In this document: positions 36,050 through 45,781 of the stretch, one piece after another | How positions within the stretch are numbered: position 1 is the stretch's first letter | Layout: every line of letters starts with the position of its first letter | Assembly: GCA_014859895.1 (NCBI GenBank) | Contig: JACZKS010000042.1 | Location: forward strand, 1-45,781 | Origin: Rhodospirillales bacterium | GTDB taxonomy: Bacteria; Pseudomonadota; Alphaproteobacteria; Rhodospirillales; Shumkoniaceae | DNA length: 45,781 nt | Direction of reading: 5' to 3' | The notes under the pieces: model-generated | Told to the model about the DNA's origin: nothing | What the model saw: only the letters and a program-made list of their open reading frames with translations | Databases searched by the model: none | Made by a program: the position numbers and the translations under genes

Positions 36050-37140
36050 AGACTTTCCCACCCGTCGTCGCCGGCCTCTTCGCCATAGCGCTTGCCCTGC
36101 CCCACCCCTCCGAGGCCGCCGAGCGCACCGTCTTCGAGGCCGCCGTCCGCGAGAGCGACCGCCTGGCGCTGTTCAGCACCACCGATCTGACGGCCATGCG
36201 GCCCATCATCGAGCATTTCCAGAAGCTGCGGCCCGACCTCGCCATCGACTACGTCGATGCGCTGACCAACGAACTCTACGATGCGGTGTCAAGCGACGGC
36301 GGTTGGGAGGGACTGGTCCCCGACGTCGTCATCAGTTCGGCCATGGACCTGCAAGTCAAGCTGGTCAATGACGGGTTCGCCCAACCGCATAAATCGGCCG
36401 AGACGGCGCGGCTGCCCGACTGGGCCAACTGGCGCAACGAGGCCTTCGGGTTCACCTTTGAGCCGGCGGTGATCGTCTACAATCCCCGCACCCTGCCGCC
36501 CGAGGATATTCCCTCGACGCGCTTCGATCTGGTGAACCTGCTGCGCGAGAAGTCGGGCCTCTACCAGGGCCGCATCGCCACCTACGACATCGCGCAAAGC
36601 GGCGTCGGCTATCTTTTCGCCACCCAGGATGCCCGCCAGGCCCACACCTTCGGCCGGCTGATCGAAAGTTTCGGGCGCAACGCGGTGCGCCTGTCGTGCT
36701 GCACCGCCGATGTCCTGCAGGCCATCGAGGACGGCCGTGTGCTGATCGGCTACAACCTGCTTGGTTCCTATACCCGCAACCGCATCCTGCGCGGTGCCTC
36801 GCTCGTCATGGTGCTGCCCAGGGACTATGCGCTGGTGATGTCGCGCGTCGCCTTCATCCACCGGCATGCGCCCAACATCGCCGCCGCCCGCGCCTTTCTC
36901 GATTATCTGTTGTCGCTGGCCGGCCAGGGGGTGCTGGCCCGCGAATCCAGCCTCTATTCCGTCCATCCCGATCTTTCCGGTCCGGGCACGGCGGAGGAGT
37001 TGAACGCCGAGACGGAAGGGCCATTGCGGCCGATCAACCTCGGCCCCGGTCTGCTGGTCTATCTCGACCGCATGAAGCGCCAGCGGTTTCTCGACGACTG
37101 GCGGACCGCCATGGGCAGCAACCGGGTCGACAGTGACTGA
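36046..37140 (+). CDS. Periplasmic ABC-type substrate-binding protein coupled to TctDE
   Basis: Secreted protein of 364 residues. The signal peptide MKTFPPVVAGLFAIALALPH is cleaved near EAAER. The body resembles AfuA/FbpA-type iron or small-solute binding proteins (FSTTDLTAMRPIIEHFQKL, FEPAVIVYNPRTLPPEDIP, LIGYNLLGSYTRNRI). No permease or ATPase accompanies it. Its ATG overlaps the tctE stop, so it probably acts as a sensing accessory that presents ligand to TctE rather than as a transporter part. That role is inferred from gene coupling. Confidence 0.85.
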   Translation: MKTFPPVVAGLFAIALALPHPSEAAERTVFEAAVRESDRLALFSTTDLTAMRPIIEHFQKLRPDLAIDYVDALTNELYDAVSSDGGWEGLVPDVVISSAMDLQVKLVNDGFAQPHKSAETARLPDWANWRNEAFGFTFEPAVIVYNPRTLPPEDIPSTRFDLVNLLREKSGLYQGRIATYDIAQSGVGYLFATQDARQAHTFGRLIESFGRNAVRLSCCTADVLQAIEDGRVLIGYNLLGSYTRNRILRGASLVMVLPRDYALVMSRVAFIHRHAPNIAAARAFLDYLLSLAGQGVLARESSLYSVHPDLSGPGTAEELNAETEGPLRPINLGPGLLVYLDRMKRQRFLDDWRTAMGSNRVDSD

Positions 37141-37153
37141 CGGCGGGCGGCCG

Positions 37154-38677
37154 TCAGCCGGCGGCGGGCCAGTCGAAGATGCCCCTCGGCTCCGTCGCGA
37201 CCGCCAATGCGATCCCGTCGGTGACGGCGGGGTTGAGCCCCCGCACCTCCTCGGGGGTCAGTCCGGCTAGGCGGCCAGCCAGATCGATGAACCGGTCGCG
37301 TTCCTTCGGCCCGACAAGCGGCAGGGCCAACCGGTCGAACTTGCCGACGTAGTCGTCCCACCACCACGGCGAGGCGCCGTTGGGATGGGCGTCGGCGGCC
37401 GCCTTCTCGCCGGAAACGACGGTGCCGTCGTCGAGCACGATCTCCAGCCGGCCGCCGAAGGCCCGGCGGGCGGGATCGGGGTCATGGTAGCGCCGCGTCC
37501 AATCCAGGTCCTCGATCGTGCGCACCTTGCGCCACAGGCCCACCGTCGATGGGCGGTGCGCCCGCTCGGGGATATAACTTTCCTCGTGATGCCAAGCGCC
37601 GTCTTCCAGTGCCACCGCCAGGATGTACATGATGGAATGGTCGAGCGTCTCGCGGCTGGCGTCGGGGTCGGCCTTCTGCGGATCGTTGGAACCGCTGCCG
37701 ATCACCGAATGGGTATGGTGGCTGGTATGCAGCACGACCTCGCGCACCCGCGACAGGTCGACCTGACCGCTCATCTCGATAGCCAAGTCGATGATGGCCT
37801 GCGCTTGGTATTCCGCCGAATGGGCACGGCCGTAAGTTTCGAGGATGCCGCGCGGCGCCTCGCCGGGGGCCGGCAGGCGCACCGTGTAGTGGGCATCGGG
37901 GCCATCCAGCATCCAGGCGATCACCGAATCCTCGCCCTCGTAGATGGGGGACGGCGCCGTGCCGCCGCGCATCGCCCGGTCCACCGCCTCGACAGCCAGC
38001 TTGCCGGCGTGGGCCGGTGCCGAGGCCTTCCACGAACTGATCTCGCCCTTGCGCGACTGGCGGGTCGAAAAGGCGAGGTGCACCGCCTGGTTGACCGCCT
38101 GATAGATGATCGGGGCCGGCAGCCCGAGCAGGGCGCCGAGGCCGGCCACCACGGCCGGCGCCACGTGCGCCACGTGATCGACGCGATAGCGATGCAGGCA
38201 GATCGACTTGGCCAGCGCCACGTGCACCTCGTAGGCGACCAGGATGCCGCGCAACAGGTCGGCGCCCGTCCGCCCGCACTGCTGGGCGACGGCAATCAGC
38301 GGCGGGATGGTGTCGCCGGGATGGGCGTAATCGGCCGCCAGGAAGGTGTCGTGGAAATCGAGTTCGCGCACCGCGGTGGCATTGGCCCAAGCCGCCCAGG
38401 CGCAGTCGACCGTGGTCTCCCCCGGCAGGCCGATCAGGGTGGCGCCACCCGGCCGCAGGTGGGCGACGGCCTGGGCGCGGGCGCAGGCGACCGGGGGGCG
38501 CCTCAGGGCGGCCAGCGCGACGGCGGCGTTATCGACGATCCGGCAACAGGCGATCTCGGCCGCCGCGGCGTCGAACGGCTGCCGGCCGGCGGCGAACTCG
38601 GCGATCTTCCAGGCCAACTGTTCCTCGCGCGGCAGATGAGCCGCCGAGGAACTGACGCGCACTACGTATTCCAACAT
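37154..38677 (-). CDS. MmgE/PrpD-family protein (2-methylcitrate dehydratase-like)
   Basis: Cytoplasmic protein of 507 residues; E. coli PrpD has 483. Family features are CRIVDNAAVALAAL near the N-terminus, ELDFHDTFLAADYAHPGDTIPPL (substrate-site region), YEVHVALAKSICLHRYRVDHVAH, STRQSRKGEISSWKASAPAHAG and a C-terminal VVLDDGTVVSGEKAAADAHPNG. PrpD dehydrates 2-methylcitrate, but the family also includes aconitate decarboxylase and other enzymes. prpB and prpC are absent here, so the substrate is open. The ATG at 38677 has GGAG 7-8 bases upstream. It is probably last in the long ure-liv-hydrolase run. Confidence 0.88.
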   Translation of the reverse strand: MLEYVVRVSSSAAHLPREEQLAWKIAEFAAGRQPFDAAAAEIACCRIVDNAAVALAALRRPPVACARAQAVAHLRPGGATLIGLPGETTVDCAWAAWANATAVRELDFHDTFLAADYAHPGDTIPPLIAVAQQCGRTGADLLRGILVAYEVHVALAKSICLHRYRVDHVAHVAPAVVAGLGALLGLPAPIIYQAVNQAVHLAFSTRQSRKGEISSWKASAPAHAGKLAVEAVDRAMRGGTAPSPIYEGEDSVIAWMLDGPDAHYTVRLPAPGEAPRGILETYGRAHSAEYQAQAIIDLAIEMSGQVDLSRVREVVLHTSHHTHSVIGSGSNDPQKADPDASRETLDHSIMYILAVALEDGAWHHEESYIPERAHRPSTVGLWRKVRTIEDLDWTRRYHDPDPARRAFGGRLEIVLDDGTVVSGEKAAADAHPNGASPWWWDDYVGKFDRLALPLVGPKERDRFIDLAGRLAGLTPEEVRGLNPAVTDGIALAVATEPRGIFDWPAAG

Positions 38678-38768
38678 CGCACTTCTCCGGTTCCGCCCTT
38701 CGGCGATTCCGGGAGAATACTCCGGGACGGCCATTCGTCCAGCGATTCGTCTGCGCGGCTGCCGTCGC

Positions 38769-39611
38769 TCACTGCAGGGCGATGGCGCTACAAAAAAGAT
38801 CGGTTGCCGGATCGGCCAGAGCCTCGACCGCCGACAGGTGGTGGCGCCCGGCGAGCGTCAGGCGTTCGACCGCCACCCCCTTTGCCGTCCAAGCGGCGGT
38901 CAAGGCGTCGGACTGGCCGTGGAAACCCTCGCTCTCATGGCCGCCGACGGCCAGCAGTAGCGGACTTTCGGGCGTCGCCGGGTCGAGGAAAAGCGGGCTC
39001 AGGCGCCTGGCCGTCCCGGTGTCCATGCCCACCTTGTCATTGATGGTGGTGTGGACGAGAGGTTCCAGGTCGAACAGGCCGCTGATGGCGACGCCGCTTT
39101 CGATCAGGCGGCGCGGCGCCTTGGCGTCGAGGCCCGGCCAATCGGTGGCCATCAGCATGCCGACCAGATGGCCGCCCGCCGAGTGGCCGGAGACTTGGAT
39201 GCGCTGGGCGTCGCCGCCATACTCGCCGGCGTGCCGCCACAGCCACAGCAGCGCGCGGCGCATCTGTTCGACGATGGCGTCGATGGTCACCGCCGGACAT
39301 AGCGCATAATTGACGACGGCCACCGTCACCCCGGCTTCCACGAGCGCCTCGGCGATGAAACTGGAATCGGCCTTATCCAGCGCCTGCCAATAACCGCCGT
39401 GAATGAACAGGTGGAGGGGCGCGCCAGAGGTTCCTGCAGGAAACAGGTCCAGCGTTTCAGCCGCCGACGGCCCGTAGGCGACGTCAAGAACGCCGCCCGC
39501 CCGTTTCCGGAAAGCCTCGGAACGGGCCTTCCATGCCGCGAAGATGGCCGGATGCTCGGGGATCGCCGCCCTGACGTTGTAGTGCCGCTCCAAGGTTGGA
39601 TCGAGGACCAT
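38769..39611 (-). CDS. Alpha/beta hydrolase (esterase/formamidase-like)
   Basis: Cytoplasmic hydrolase of 280 residues. The oxyanion-hole motif HGGYW is at 71-75, the nucleophile elbow GHSAGGH with Ser144, and late Asp/His candidates lie in the GHESEGFHGQSD and GRHHLS segments. The HGGYW plus GHSAGGHL pattern resembles arylformamidase (kynurenine formamidase)-type and carboxylesterase members. ATG 39611 lies 11 bases after the livF-like stop with GGAG upstream, so it is part of the transporter operon and may process the imported compound. The true substrate is unknown. Confidence 0.87.
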   Translation of the reverse strand: MVLDPTLERHYNVRAAIPEHPAIFAAWKARSEAFRKRAGGVLDVAYGPSAAETLDLFPAGTSGAPLHLFIHGGYWQALDKADSSFIAEALVEAGVTVAVVNYALCPAVTIDAIVEQMRRALLWLWRHAGEYGGDAQRIQVSGHSAGGHLVGMLMATDWPGLDAKAPRRLIESGVAISGLFDLEPLVHTTINDKVGMDTGTARRLSPLFLDPATPESPLLLAVGGHESEGFHGQSDALTAAWTAKGVAVERLTLAGRHHLSAVEALADPATDLFCSAIALQ

Positions 39612-39622
39612 GGCCGGCTCCG

Positions 39623-40333
39623 TCAGACCCCGAGATAGCGATGCTGCATGGCCTTGTTGGCGGTCAGTTCCGCCGAACTTCCCGTCCACACGATGCGCCC
39701 TCTCTCCATCACGCAGTGGCGATCGGCCAGGCGGGCCATCGCCTCGGGATGCTTGTCGATCACCAGGATGGCTTGGCCGGCCTCCTTGAGGTTGGTTTCC
39801 AGCACCGTCCAGATTTCCTCCCGGATCATTGGCGCCAATCCTTCCGTCGCTTCGTCCAAGATGATGAACTGCGGGTTGGTCATCAGTGCCCGGCCGATGG
39901 CCAGCATCTGCTGCTCTCCGCCCGACAGCGTGCGGCCGTATTGGCCGGACCGCTCGGCCAGCCGGGGGAACAGCCCGAACACCCGATCAACCGTCCACGG
40001 CTGGGCGACGCCCGCGTGATTGGCGGCGATGGCCACCAGGTTTTCACGCACGGTCAGGTTGGAGAAGATCTGGCGGCCCTCCGGTACGTAACCGATCCCA
40101 AGGCGCGCCACCTTGTGGCTTGGCAGGCCGGTAACGTCCTGGCCGGCGAAGCGGATGGTGCCGCGGCGCGGCGCCAACAGGCCCATGATCGAGCGCACCG
40201 TCGTCGTCTTGCCCATGCCGTTGCGCCCCATGAGCGTCACCACCTCGCCCGATTCGATGGCGAGGTCGACGCCGAACAGCACCTGGCTGGGGCCGTAGAA
40301 GGTTTCGACGCCGGAGAGCTCGAGCATCGCCAT
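39623..40333 (-). CDS. Branched-chain-amino-acid-type ABC importer, ATPase LivF-like
   Basis: Cytoplasmic ATPase of 236 residues. It has Walker A MGRNGMGKTT, the LivF-typical VPEGRQIFSNLTVRENL, signature LSGGEQQMLAIGRAL and Walker B FIILDEATEGLAP. It pairs with the LivG-like ATPase encoded immediately upstream, whose stop overlaps this start. Members of this class import amino acids, amides, urea or aromatic acids; the substrate is set by the binding protein, here unidentified. Confidence 0.93.
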   Translation of the reverse strand: MAMLELSGVETFYGPSQVLFGVDLAIESGEVVTLMGRNGMGKTTTVRSIMGLLAPRRGTIRFAGQDVTGLPSHKVARLGIGYVPEGRQIFSNLTVRENLVAIAANHAGVAQPWTVDRVFGLFPRLAERSGQYGRTLSGGEQQMLAIGRALMTNPQFIILDEATEGLAPMIREEIWTVLETNLKEAGQAILVIDKHPEAMARLADRHCVMERGRIVWTGSSAELTANKAMQHRYLGV

Positions 40334-41071
40334 CAGTAGTCCCCCAGATAGGCCCGGCGCACCGCCACGTCGGCCCGGATGTCGTCGGGCGCCCCGGTGG
40401 CGACCGCCCGGCCTTTGACCAGGACGGTGACGACGTCGGCCAGCGCGAATACCACGTCCATGTCGTGCTCGATCAGAAGGATGCTCACCTCGCCCTTGAG
40501 CGGCTTTAAGATCTCCATCATCCGGCGGCTTTCCGCCTGGCCCATGCCGGCCATCGGCTCGTCGAGCAACAGCATGGTCGGCCCGGTGGCCAGTACCATG
40601 GCGATTTCCAGCTGCCGCTGCTCGCCATGCGCCAGATCGGTGACCTTGACCGCCGCGCGCTCCCCCAGACCGACCCTTTCCAGCACGGCGCGAGCCGGCG
40701 CCCGCAGGCTGTCATCGAGCCGGGCGTCGGTCCAGAAGCGGAAGCTGTGCGGGCGCTGCGCCTGGATGGCCAGCGCCACGTTGTCGAGCGCCGTGAAAGC
40801 CGGAAACACGCTGGTGATCTGATAGGACCGCTGGAGCCCGGCGCGAGCTCGGCGATGGGTCGGCCAGTCGGTGACGTCGCGGCCCTCGAAGCGAATACGT
40901 CCGGCGTCGGGAGCCATCTCGCCCGACAACTGGGCCACCGCCGTCGATTTGCCGGCGCCATTGGGGCCGATCAGCGCATGGATGACACCGCGTTTGACCG
41001 CCAGGTTGAGCCCGTCGCTGGCGGTCACCGCGCCGAAACACTTGGTCAGCCCGATGGCTTCGAGGATGGCG

Positions 41072-41079
<8 letters not shown>
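40333..41079 (-). CDS. Branched-chain-amino-acid-type ABC importer, ATPase LivG-like
   Basis: Cytoplasmic ATPase of 248 residues with Walker A IGPNGAGKST, the LivG-type RAGLQRSYQITSVFPAFTALDN, signature LAHGEQRQLEIAMVLA (His-Gly in place of Ser-Gly-Gly is common in LivG), Walker B MLLLDEPMAGM and IEHDMDVVFALADVV. The start overlaps the end of the livM-like gene by 8 bases. The C-terminus RRAYLGDY is typical of the family. Confidence 0.93.
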
Positions 41080-42063
<984 letters not shown>

Positions 42064-42064
<1 letters not shown>

Positions 42065-42987
42065 CAGCCCCCGTAGGCCTGGAATAGGCCGCGGGGCCGC
42101 CAGATGAGGACGGCGGCCATCAGCAGATAGATGGCGACGTTGGAGATGGAGGCGCCGATGCTGTCGGCCGCCGCCGGGTCGAGCGCAGCGCGCATGGCCA
42201 GCGGCAGGAAGGCCCGGCCGTAGGTGTCGACCAGGCCGACCAGGAGCGCGCCGGCGAGCGCGCCGCGCACCGAGCCGATGCCGCCGATGATGATGACGAC
42301 GAAGGTGAGGATGAGGATCTGCTCGCCCATGCCGACCTCGACGGCCAGCATTGGCCCGGCCATGGCGCCGGCCAGGCCGGCCAGCATGGCGCCGATCGCG
42401 AACACCACGGTGAACAGGCGGTCGATGTCGACGCCGAGCGCCCCCACCATGTCGCGATGCGTCGCCCCGGCGCGGATCAGCATACCGGTGCGGGTGTTGA
42501 CGATGAGGTAGCGCAGGCCGAGCCCAACCGCGAGGCCCACCCCGATGATGAACAGCCTATAGGCCGGATAGGGAACGCCGGGGATGATCTCGACGGTGCC
42601 CGACAGCGCGGCCGGCGGCGACAGGAAAAGAGCCTGCGGCCCCCACACGATCTTGACCAGTTCGTTGAAAAACAGGATGACCCCGAAGGTGGCCAGCACC
42701 TGGTCAAGATGATCACGCCGATAGAGCTTGCGCAGCGCCGTCATCTCGATCGCCGCCCCCACCAGCCCGGCAGCCGCCAGGGCCGCCAGGACGCCCACCG
42801 TAAAACTGCCCGATAGCTTGGTCACGGTGGCCGCCACGTAGGCCCCCACCATGTAGAGGGTGCCGTGCGCCAGGTTGATCAGGTGCATGATGCCGAACAC
42901 CAGGGTCAGCCCGGCAGCCAGCAGGAACAGCATGACCCCCTGTTGCAGGCCGTTCAGGGTCTGCTCGAGGAAAAGCTGGGCGGTCAT
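42064..42987 (-). CDS. Branched-chain-amino-acid-type ABC importer, permease LivH-like
   Basis: Inner-membrane permease of 307 residues with eight or so hydrophobic segments. It has the LivH start FLEQTLNGLQQGVMLFLLAAGLTLVFGIMHLINLAHG, a central RAGATHRDMVGALGVDIDRLF coupling loop and VVIIIGGIGSVRGALAGALLVG near the end. It lies 40 bases after the binding-protein gene. Together with LivM it forms the translocation pore. Confidence 0.93.
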
Positions 42988-43027
42988 CGGCGGTGTGTCC
43001 TAGGCGGCAACGGCCGGCCGCGCTTCC

Positions 43028-44200
43028 TTACATCTTGCACTCGGCGGCGTAGGCATCCTGGTGATCGGTAAACACCTTGCGGATGGTCTTGTTGGTCACC
43101 GCGTCGCCTTCCTTGACCACCTCGCGGATATAGATGTCCTGGATGGGGTGGTTGTTGGGGCCGAACTTGAACTTGCCGCGCACCGAGGCAAAGTCGGCCT
43201 TGTGCAGGGCGGCGCGGAAGGCGTCCGCCTTGCTCATGTCGCCCTTGACGGCAGCGATGGCGAAATCGATCAGCAGGGCTGCGTCGTAAGCCTGGGCAGC
43301 GTAGAGCGACGGCTTGCGACCGTAGGCCTTGCGAAAGGCCGCGACGAACACCTTGTTGGCGGCGTTGTCCAGGTCCCAGGTATACTCGCTGGAATTGAAG
43401 GCCCCGACCGCCGCGTCCCCCACCGCCGAAAGGATGCCCTCGTCGAACGAGAATCCGGGTCCGAACAGCGGGATTTCCTTGATCAGTCCGGCCTGGGCAT
43501 ACTGCTTGACGAAATTGACGCCCATGCCGCCGGGCAGGAAGAAGAACACGCCGTCGGGCTTGGCGGCGCGCAGGTTGGCGATCTCGGCGGCGTAGTCCAC
43601 CTGACCCAAGGTGGTGTAGACCTCGGCCACCACCTCGCCCTTGTAGAAGCGCTTGAAGCCGGTGATCGAATCCTTGCCGGCCGGGTAGTTGGGGGCCATC
43701 AGGTAGACCCGCTTCAGGCCCTGGTCGGAAACATATTGGCCCGCCGCCTCGTGCAGGTTGTCGTTCTGATAGGCGGCGTTGAAGTAGTTTTTGTCGCAAC
43801 CCTTGCCGGCCAGTTCATGGGGGCCGGCGTTGGTGCTGACGTAAATCTTGCCCTCGCGGGTCACCGACGGCACGACGGCGATCGCCAGATTGGACCACAC
43901 GATGCCGGTGACGATGTCGACGTCGTCCTTCTTGAGGAAGCGGGTGGCGATCTGCTTGGCGTTCTCGACCTTCTGGGCGTCATCGGCCACGATCAGTTCG
44001 GTCGGGACTCCGCCCAGCTTGCCGCCTTTCAGATCGATAGCCAGTTGGAAGGCGTCGCGGGCGTCGACGCCGAGCGCGGCGCCGCCTCCCGACAGCGTGG
44101 TGATCATGCCGATCTTGACCGGCTTGTCGGCCGCCGTGGCCGCGCCCGCGACGATGGCACCGGCCATCGCCATGGCAAGAAATGTCTGAATGCGCGTCAT
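43028..44200 (-). CDS. Periplasmic LivK-type substrate-binding protein
   Basis: Secreted protein of 390 residues with a signal peptide MTRIQTFLAMAMAGAIVAG cleaved near ATAAD. The mature protein starts VKIGMITTLSGGGAALGVDARDA, a class I periplasmic binding fold. It lacks the GILHSLSGTMAISE-like start I associate with the urea binder UrtA, so urea is not indicated. YVSTNAGPHELAGKGCDKNYF and YKGEVVAEVYTTLGQVDYAAEI fit the group often annotated as a generic ABC substrate-binding protein. GGGGAGA precedes the ATG. It heads the livKHMGF-like operon, 129 bases after ureG. Confidence 0.93.
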   Translation of the reverse strand: MTRIQTFLAMAMAGAIVAGAATAADKPVKIGMITTLSGGGAALGVDARDAFQLAIDLKGGKLGGVPTELIVADDAQKVENAKQIATRFLKKDDVDIVTGIVWSNLAIAVVPSVTREGKIYVSTNAGPHELAGKGCDKNYFNAAYQNDNLHEAAGQYVSDQGLKRVYLMAPNYPAGKDSITGFKRFYKGEVVAEVYTTLGQVDYAAEIANLRAAKPDGVFFFLPGGMGVNFVKQYAQAGLIKEIPLFGPGFSFDEGILSAVGDAAVGAFNSSEYTWDLDNAANKVFVAAFRKAYGRKPSLYAAQAYDAALLIDFAIAAVKGDMSKADAFRAALHKADFASVRGKFKFGPNNHPIQDIYIREVVKEGDAVTNKTIRKVFTDHQDAYAAECKM

Positions 44201-44293
44201 GGTCTCCCCGTCTCCCTCTCTGCCTGCTGCCTCGCTCGAAGGCGCCGCCCCCTGTTGGACCCCCGAGCCGCCGACGAAACTAGGACAGGCCCG

Positions 44294-44320
44294 TCATCCT
44301 GACAAGCGCCGTGAGGATGA
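44294..44320 (-). terminator. Weak hairpin after ureG
   Basis: TCATCCT (44294-44300) and AGGATGA (44314-44320) are perfect 7-base arms with a 13-base loop, 9 bases past the ureG stop. It could terminate the ure transcript partially. There is no T-run, so the liv genes may still be cotranscribed. Confidence 0.35.
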
Positions 44321-44329
44321 TTCCGCCTC

Positions 44330-44947
44330 TCAGCCGCGCGGAACGGCGAGGCCGCCACTATCCACGATGAATCCGATCACCGTGGATAGCCCGTCGCCCG
44401 ACTTCAGGTTGGTGAAGACGAAGGGGCGGGTGCCGCGCATCTTGCGAGCGTCGCGGTCCATCACCTCCAGGCTGGCGCCAACTAGGGGGGCGAGGTCGAT
44501 CTTGTTGATAACCAGCAGGTCCGAGCGGGTGATGCCGGGGCCGCCCTTGCGCGGGATCTTGTCGCCGGCCGCCACATCGATGACATAGATCGTAAGATCG
44601 GCCAACTCCGGCGAGAAGGTGGCCGACAAGTTGTCGCCACCCGATTCAATGAAGACGATGTCGAGGTCGGGGAAACGTCTGGTCACGTCGTCGACGGCCG
44701 CCAGGTTGATCGAGGCGTCCTCGCGAATTGCGGTGTGCGGGCAGCCCCCCGTCTCCACCCCGACGATGCGCTCGGGTACCAGCGCGCCGGAGCGGGTCAG
44801 GAATTCGGCATCCTCGCGGGTGTAGATGTCGTTGGTGATGGCGGCGATGTCGTAGTCGTCGCGCAGCGCCTTGCACAGGTGGTCCAGCAATGCCGTCTTG
44901 CCCGACCCCACCGGGCCGCCGATTCCCACGCGCAACGGTGAACTCAT
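44330..44947 (-). CDS. ureG: Urease accessory GTPase UreG
   Basis: SIMIBI-class GTPase of 205 residues, the usual UreG length, that drives nickel delivery into apo-urease. It has the P-loop [33 protein letters not shown], the nickel-binding Cys-Pro-His in [35 protein letters not shown] and the base-recognition motif [13 protein letters not shown]. The ATG at 44947 overlaps the ureF stop (ATGA); longer frames are antisense to nothing and lack family sequence. It belongs to the ureEFG set. Confidence 0.97.
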   Translation of the reverse strand: MSSPLRVGIGGPVGSGKTALLDHLCKALRDDYDIAAITNDIYTREDAEFLTRSGALVPERIVGVETGGCPHTAIREDASINLAAVDDVTRRFPDLDIVFIESGGDNLSATFSPELADLTIYVIDVAAGDKIPRKGGPGITRSDLLVINKIDLAPLVGASLEVMDRDARKMRGTRPFVFTNLKSGDGLSTVIGFIVDSGGLAVPRG

Positions 44948-45636
44948 GATCTGAACAACCTCGTGTACTGGGTTTCGTGTTTCATCGACGTCCAGTCGGC
45001 CATGGCGGCGGCACTGCCCAAGTCCTCCCAGGGCCGCGACAGGGCAGCCGACGCCGCCTCGACGACGACGGGCTCCAGCCGGGCGATCACCCGCTGGCCA
45101 TCGGTCTGTCCCAGGGGAATCAGCCGCACGCCGGCCGACACCAAGTTGGCGGCGAAGGCGTGCAAATAGACGGCCAGCGCTTCGCGAAGCGGCGCCCCGA
45201 GTCGCGCCGCCGCCGCCGCCACCGCCACCGCATGGGCCGGGCGGATGGCTGCTTCGGCCAGCGCCGCCGCCCAACCGTCAAGCCACGGGTCGGGCCAGAC
45301 GGCGCGCACGGTATCGAGAAAGGCCAGCCCCTGGCTGCGGCTTTCGAGCGCCGTCTCGGCGCTGCCGCGCAAGGCGTCGGCCCATTCGACGACGTCGGCG
45401 AGGGCCGCCCCGTCATCAGTGTCAACGGCCGTCCAGGTGGCGCGGAAGAGATCGGCATCGATCCGCCCGGCGCCAAAGAAAAGCACGCCCTCGATCCAAA
45501 CCGCCATGCCGTCGGCGTTCTTGATCAGCCCGGCCTCGACCGCATACTCGATGCCATGCGAATAGGTATAGCCGCCGATCGGGAACGACGGCGACAGCCA
45601 GGCCATCAGGCGGAGTAGGATGGCGCCGTCGATCAC
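44944..45636 (-). CDS. ureF: Urease accessory protein UreF
   Basis: Protein of 230 residues that bridges UreG to the UreD-urease complex. It has the UreF hallmark [27 protein letters not shown] at the N-terminus, then the helical body ending [25 protein letters not shown]. The start is GTG 45636, overlapping the ureE stop as GTGA; the 3' end overlaps ureG as ATGA. The three genes are therefore translationally coupled. Confidence 0.96.
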   Translation of the reverse strand: MIDGAILLRLMAWLSPSFPIGGYTYSHGIEYAVEAGLIKNADGMAVWIEGVLFFGAGRIDADLFRATWTAVDTDDGAALADVVEWADALRGSAETALESRSQGLAFLDTVRAVWPDPWLDGWAAALAEAAIRPAHAVAVAAAAARLGAPLREALAVYLHAFAANLVSAGVRLIPLGQTDGQRVIARLEPVVVEAASAALSRPWEDLGSAAAMADWTSMKHETQYTRLFRS

Positions 45637-45781
45637 GCCGCCTTCCCCCCGTGCCCGTGGCCATGATCATGCCCGTGGTCGTGGCCGTGATCGTGTGCAT
45701 GGCCATGGCCAGGCGCTTCGGCATAGGCCCCCGGTTCCGGCTGGAAGGGGGCGCGGCTTTCCATCACCACCGCCCCCAACC
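45633..45781 (-). CDS. ureE: Urease accessory nickel chaperone UreE (N-terminus outside window)
   Basis: Only about the last 48 residues are in the window; the gene continues past the right edge. The frame reads [21 protein letters not shown] and then a tail of about 25 residues with ten histidines alternating with Gly and Asp, ending GGKAA. His-rich C-termini are known in UreE and bind nickel. The stop overlaps the ureF GTG start. The identity rests on this tail and on ureF-ureG directly downstream. The urease structural genes are probably further upstream on this strand. Confidence 0.9.
   Translation of the reverse strand, partial: LGAVVMESRAPFQPEPGAYAEAPGHGHAHDHGHDHGHDHGHGHGGKAA

Overview
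The window is GC-rich, densely packed bacterial DNA with mostly operonic genes. Protein style suggests an alphaproteobacterium, probably Rhodospirillales (Magnetospirillum/Rhodospirillum-like): MCPs ending in an '[11 protein letters not shown]'-type tail, Ugp/Glp, TctABC and Liv transporters, and many c-di-GMP and histidine-kinase proteins. The genus is inference; there is no rRNA or tRNA to anchor it.

Region 1 (1-6.2 kb), chemotaxis. Three methyl-accepting chemotaxis proteins lie on the minus strand with almost identical signalling halves. The first runs off the left edge. A small secreted Cache-domain protein sits directly upstream of the second. Strong hairpins follow the second and third receptors, and two of the promoters share a split sequence block.

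Region 2 (6.2-18.8 kb), glycerol-3-phosphate regulon. It holds glpK followed by ugpBAEC (uptake), divergent glpR, a three-gene FAD/Fe-S oxidoreductase module (GlpA-like, GlpB-like, DUF1667), divergent glpD, and convergent ugpQ. Matching operator-like palindromes lie in both divergent promoters, so one GlpR probably controls the whole set. A 92-bp element with perfect 27-bp inverted ends sits exactly between glpR and the DUF1667 gene.

Region 3 (19-30 kb), signalling island. An RpfC-like hybrid kinase is convergent with an RpfF-like DSF synthase that keeps both catalytic glutamates. Divergent from rpfF is a REC-PAS-PAS-GGDEF-EAL protein in the place where Xanthomonas has the REC-HD-GYP protein RpfG. 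A REC-PAS histidine kinase and a Cache-PAS-GAF-GGDEF cyclase follow. This looks like a complete diffusible-signal-factor quorum-sensing circuit with a non-standard c-di-GMP output, and it is the most interesting part of the window.

Region 4 (30-37 kb), carboxylate uptake. It holds ubiX, tctA, tctB and tctC on the minus strand, then divergent tctD-tctE translationally coupled to a third gene for a periplasmic binding protein, probably a three-component sensor.

Region 5 (37-45.8 kb), one long minus-strand run. In transcription order it reads ureE (cut by the window edge), ureF, ureG, a LivKHMGF-type ABC importer, an alpha/beta hydrolase and an MmgE/PrpD-family protein. The importer's substrate cannot be read from sequence; it does not look like the urea transporter UrtABCDE.
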